Under the pieces are notes generated by a model. It worked only from the letters and a program-made list of their open reading frames with translations. It did no database searches and was not told the DNA's origin. Made by a program: the position numbers and the translations under genes. Positions 7,257-8,565 of a DNA stretch of 8,565 nucleotides are shown here, piece by piece; within the stretch, counting starts at the first letter, position 1; the number at the start of each line of letters is the position of its first letter. Source of the DNA: an uncultured Alistipes sp. (GTDB lineage: Bacteria > Bacteroidota > Bacteroidia > Bacteroidales > Rikenellaceae); the NCBI GenBank assembly GCA_910586375.1, contig CAJUIE010000073.1, positions 1-8,565 of the forward strand, in the 5' to 3' direction.

Positions 7257-7321
7257 ACCGAATCGGTGCCGTCGACCTCTACGGCAAAACAATGCAGGAA
7301 CGCGCAGCCTTCGAACGCTCT
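7256..7321 (+). pseudogene. Decayed fragment of a CoA-transferase gene 3' end
   Basis: Bases 7256-7305 align with 5721-5771 of the intact gene (about 45 of 51 positions the same, one single-base gap). Bases 7301-7319 align with 5821-5839. In the frame from 7262 the remnant reads IGAVDLYGKTMQERAAFERS, against FGAVDLYGKTMQERA in the intact enzyme, where AAFERWG follows 16 residues later. It lacks 54 bp (18 codons) lying between two CGCGC copies in the parent, and a one-base deletion near 7263 breaks the frame with the TEF codons before it. The frame then runs through unrelated sequence to a TAG at 7355-7357. The 5' nine-tenths of the gene is absent. The one-base deletion creates a hairpin at 7253-7271 (CGGCACCG-AAT-CGGTGCCG). 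It is not expected to make a functional product. Confidence 0.85.
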
Positions 7322-7350
7322 GAGGCTCGCAAAAAACTATCGGTCGGAAT

Positions 7351-7381
7351 TTTGTAGTTTGCGAATTTATTCTCATCTTTG
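7351..7381 (+). promoter_or_regulatory. Weak candidate promoter upstream of the HTH gene
   Basis: TTTG (7351-7354), then 19 bp, then CATCTTTG (7374-7381), one base off TAnnTTTG. Spacing fits the Bacteroidales pattern. If used, it would give a leader of about 210 bases before the HTH start codon. No better pair was found between here and 7599. Confidence 0.4.
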
Positions 7382-7418
7382 TTTTTGCAGTCTGTGAGGG
7401 CTGCGCATATTCGCATGT

Positions 7419-7440
7419 AAAAAGCGCATCGGCTTTTTTC
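7419..7440 (+). terminator. Small T-tailed hairpin in the HTH leader (terminator or attenuator)
   Basis: AAAAAGC (7419-7425) and GCTTTTT (7432-7438) form a 7-bp stem around GCATCG, with the right arm itself forming the T run. Only two G-C pairs hold the stem, so it is weak. It lies about 40 bases after the candidate -7 element at 7374-7381, where it could attenuate the HTH transcript. Confidence 0.4.
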
Positions 7441-7523
7441 TTACGACCGAAATCTGGAAAATTTCAACGAAGTAAGGAACAAAGGTTGATGCTCTCGTCG
7501 TTTTATCGGCGCGGGCATATTCC

Positions 7524-7598
7524 GTCGTTCTACTTTGTGGGCATTCCAGAGCCTCGGTCGTGGATGCGGAGTGCTGCCCGCGCTTTCGTAGAAACGAC
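7524..7598 (+). promoter_or_regulatory. Nested inverted repeats ending at the HTH start codon (structured leader)
   Basis: GTCGTTCTAC (7524-7533) pairs with GTAGAAACGAC (7588-7598) apart from one bulged A. Inside it GGGC (7538-7541) pairs with GCCC (7576-7579), and AGC-CTC pairs with GAG-T-GCT. The right arm ends on the base before the ATG at 7599, so the folded RNA would place the start codon at the foot of a long stem. Control of translation is inference. Confidence 0.45.
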
Positions 7599-7817
7599 AT
7601 GATACACATCGGACAACTGATCGAACAGGAGCTTCGGCGCCAGCAGCGCACGGTGAGCTGGTTCGCACGAAACCTCTGTTGCGAGCGCACTAACGTCTAC
7701 GATATTTTCAAGCGGCAAAGCATCGACACCCAGATGTTGCTGCGCATATCCAACATTCTGGGTCACAATTTCTTCGGCTATTATCAGAAAGAGTACGAGC
7801 ACACGGAGCGTCAGTAA
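7599..7817 (+). CDS. Small XRE-like helix-turn-helix protein
   Basis: A 72-residue protein, MIHIGQLIEQELRRQQRTVS followed by WFARNLCCERTNVYDIFKRQ and SIDTQMLLRISNILGHNFF. This layout matches small stand-alone helix-turn-helix proteins common in Bacteroides and relatives. The helix-turn-helix lies at about 19-43: WFARNLCC is the first helix, ERTNVYDIFK the recognition helix, and SIDTQMLLRISNIL the packing helix. It is probably a DNA-binding regulator; target and ligand are unknown. The ATG at 7599 is chosen because the IHIGxLI opening follows it directly; the upstream in-frame start at 7560 would add 13 residues coded by leader sequence with strong inverted-repeat structure. The lipocalin-like gene follows 108 bp downstream with its own promoter. 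Nothing in the sequence proves that this protein controls either neighbouring lipoprotein. Confidence 0.85.
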   Translation: MIHIGQLIEQELRRQQRTVSWFARNLCCERTNVYDIFKRQSIDTQMLLRISNILGHNFFGYYQKEYEHTERQ

Positions 7818-7845
7818 AATACGACACTTGCGTACAATTTTCTCC

Positions 7846-7867
7846 GACGGTCAATTCTTGTGCCGTC
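7846..7867. promoter_or_regulatory. Dyad over the -33 element of the lipocalin-like gene (possible operator)
   Basis: GACGG (7846-7850) and CCGTC (7863-7867), 12 bp apart, flank the TTG at 7858-7860. A second pair, CCGAC (7844-7848) and GTCGG (7873-7877), overlaps it. The arms are only 5 bp, so chance is possible. Confidence 0.3.
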
Positions 7868-7888
7868 CCCCTGTCGGCCCTACCTTTG
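7858..7888 (+). promoter_or_regulatory. Bacteroidales-type promoter of the lipocalin-like gene
   Basis: TTG (7858-7860), 20 bp, then TACCTTTG (7881-7888), an exact match to TAnnTTTG. Transcription would start a few bases later, giving a leader of roughly 30 bases to the ATG at 7926. This is the clearest promoter in the window and also supports assigning the organism to Bacteroidota. Confidence 0.8.
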
Positions 7889-7925
7889 CAGCGCAAACAA
7901 ACATTCACAAAAAAACATTTTCACC

Positions 7926-8273
7926 ATGCGAAAACTCAAACTCTTTTTGCTGCTCTTCGTCGCGGCAAGCAGTATCTACAGCCTCACCGCCTGCAAGGAC
8001 AAGGACGACGACCAGCCCAACATCCCCGCCGAAATCATCGGCACGTGGGTCTGCGCCGCAGAACTCGAAACACTGACCTATACGTTCGGTGCCGACGGCA
8101 AATTCATCGAAACCTGGGCCTCTCAAACGCAATCGGAATCCGATTACGGCACCTTCACCTACGACGGTACGACGCTGACGCTGAAATACGACGACGGCGA
8201 GGTCGCAAGCGGTCCGATCATCATCTCGGGCAACACACTGACAATGGACGATCTCGTTTTTACGAAAAAATAG
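7926..8273 (+). CDS. Lipocalin-like lipoprotein
   Basis: A 115-residue protein with a lipoprotein signal peptide: MRKLKLFLLLFVAASS, then lipobox SLTAC with cysteine 23, followed by KDKDDDQ, an acidic sequence like the Bacteroidota surface-export signal. The mature part resembles the small lipocalin-like domain frequent in Bacteroidales lipoproteins: IIGTW (37-41), a YTFGADGKF strand pair (52-60), GTFTYDGTTLTL (75-86), and ISGNTLTM (100-107). The known family forms a small beta barrel; ligand and role are unknown. The ATG at 7926 is chosen over a GTG at 7860 because it gives a proper signal peptide and lies just after the promoter at 7858-7888, which the longer reading would overlap. It ends 11 bp before a bidirectional terminator. 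Confidence 0.87.
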   Translation: MRKLKLFLLLFVAASSIYSLTACKDKDDDQPNIPAEIIGTWVCAAELETLTYTFGADGKFIETWASQTQSESDYGTFTYDGTTLTLKYDDGEVASGPIIISGNTLTMDDLVFTKK

Positions 8274-8283
8274 AAACGATGTC

Positions 8284-8344
8284 CCGATCCGGCATGAAAA
8301 ACCGGATATTCCGAAAAGGAATATCCGGTTTTTCATGCCGTCGG
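8284..8344. terminator. Bidirectional terminator between convergent genes
   Basis: Arms at 8290-8312 and 8318-8340 are perfect 23-bp inverted repeats around a GAAAA loop; a 2-base bulge then allows CCGA/TCGG (8284-8287 with 8341-8344) to extend the stem. The core stem (CCGGATATTCC) has A5 on one side and T5 on the other, so both transcripts see a stem followed by T residues. It serves the lipocalin-like gene (stop 8273) and the minus-strand gene ending at 8372. Confidence 0.92.
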
Positions 8345-8371
8345 TACAACCGGCACCCCGCAAGTCGCAAA

Positions 8372-8565
8372 TCACACCTCCCACGTGGCACCGGAGTGCA
8401 AGAGATCATCGACACACCGAATTTTGGACGATGCCTTGACCTCCTCGACCTGCCGTTCAACAGCCCGGTCGTAAACTGCGTCGTCCTCGACAGCACGAAT
8501 CACACCCACTGCTACTGGATAATCGGGATATTTCATGGCTGCCAGCATCATATGCAGCGTAGTGT
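8372..8565 (-). CDS. Probable 2-oxoacid:ferredoxin oxidoreductase beta subunit, C-terminal end (5' end outside window)
   Basis: An open minus-strand frame enters from the right edge and stops with TGA at 8372-8374, giving 63 C-terminal residues. They begin TTLHMMLAAMKYPDYPVAVG and include VIRAVEDDAVYDRAVERQ, ending SKIRCVDDLLHSGATWEV. The run YPDYPVAVGVIRAV followed by a YD-containing helix and the end TWEV resembles the tail of the thiamine-diphosphate-binding beta subunit of 2-oxoacid (2-oxoglutarate type, KorB) ferredoxin oxidoreductases, which oxidatively decarboxylate 2-oxoacids to acyl-CoA in anaerobes. The catalytic and cofactor-binding parts lie outside the window, so the substrate class is uncertain. 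The alpha subunit would be expected farther right. It converges on the lipocalin-like gene, with the terminator at 8284-8344 between them. Confidence 0.65.
   Translation of the reverse strand, partial: TTLHMMLAAMKYPDYPVAVGVIRAVEDDAVYDRAVERQVEEVKASSKIRCVDDLLHSGATWEV

Larger units (their letters stand above)
7154..7598. other. 445-bp interval without an intact gene between divergent lipoprotein and HTH genes
   Basis: Starting at the lipoprotein end it holds: a short A/T-rich leader; a candidate minus-strand promoter (7189-7220) with an overlapping dyad (7215-7227); a C9 tract (7245-7253); a CoA-transferase remnant (7256-7321, open to a TAG at 7355-7357); a weaker plus-strand promoter candidate (7351-7381); a T-tailed hairpin (7419-7440); about 80 bp in which I see nothing; and nested inverted repeats (7524-7598) that end at the start codon of the HTH gene. 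Confidence 0.7.

Noticed and set aside
7253..7271. CGGCACCG-AAT-CGGTGCCG hairpin as a terminator or operator
   Set aside because: It falls in the CoA-transferase remnant, is explained by the one-base deletion there, and has no T tail.
7531..7538. TACTTTG as a promoter -7 element before the HTH gene
   Set aside because: It is one base short of TAnnTTTG and no TTG lies 19-21 bp upstream.
7560..7598. Upstream ATG extending the HTH protein by 13 residues
   Set aside because: The extension (MDAECCPRFRRND) is encoded by the inverted-repeat leader, and family members begin near the IHIG motif.
7860..7925. GTG start extending the lipocalin-like protein upstream
   Set aside because: It would overlap the promoter and bury the signal peptide 22 residues inside the protein.
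1..8565. tRNA, rRNA, CRISPR array, insertion sequence or known defence system
   Set aside because: No cloverleaf, regularly spaced repeats, transposase motifs or nuclease/helicase motifs were seen on either strand.

Overview
The window looks like a chromosomal segment of a Bacteroidota gut anaerobe, most likely of the Alistipes/Rikenellaceae type. That genus-level placement is inference. The support is: G+C-rich coding DNA; start codons with no Shine-Dalgarno sequence; promoters of the Bacteroidales form (TTG, then 19-21 bp, then TAnnTTTG) before two lipoprotein genes; lipoproteins with an acidic export-type sequence after the lipobox cysteine; and a small helix-turn-helix protein of a kind familiar from Bacteroides and its relatives.

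Left part (1-4325): a conserved transcription/translation cluster on the plus strand, rimP (3' end only), nusA and infB, separated by 15 and 61 bp. It encodes a 30S assembly factor, a transcription elongation/termination factor and initiation factor IF-2. After a 238-bp gap with no convincing gene comes a 439-residue acetyl-CoA hydrolase/CoA-transferase family enzyme (4564-5883), closed by a strong palindromic terminator.

Right part (5884-8565): an accessory-looking stretch. A 354-residue predicted surface lipoprotein with two similar halves lies on the minus strand (6089-7153), with its own terminator and a candidate promoter. Next is 445 bp without an intact gene. It holds the promoter, a dyad over the -33 element, a C9 tract, a decayed copy of the CoA-transferase 3' end, and a long structured leader. 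The leader runs into a 72-residue helix-turn-helix regulator (7599-7817). A 115-residue lipocalin-like lipoprotein with a clear Bacteroidales promoter follows (7926-8273). A bidirectional terminator with perfect 23-bp arms separates it from the convergent 3' end of a probable 2-oxoacid:ferredoxin oxidoreductase beta subunit (8372-8565, minus).

The most notable signals surround the minus-strand lipoprotein. A G9 homopolymer sits in its coding sequence just after the signal peptide, and a one-base slip in either direction gives an early stop. A second C9 tract in an identical 17-bp context lies exactly 210 bp away, beyond the promoter. Together they suggest slipped-strand or deletional on/off switching. 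Immediately next to the second tract is a CoA-transferase gene fragment whose differences from the intact gene upstream are mostly silent, with a 54-bp deletion between CGCGC repeats.
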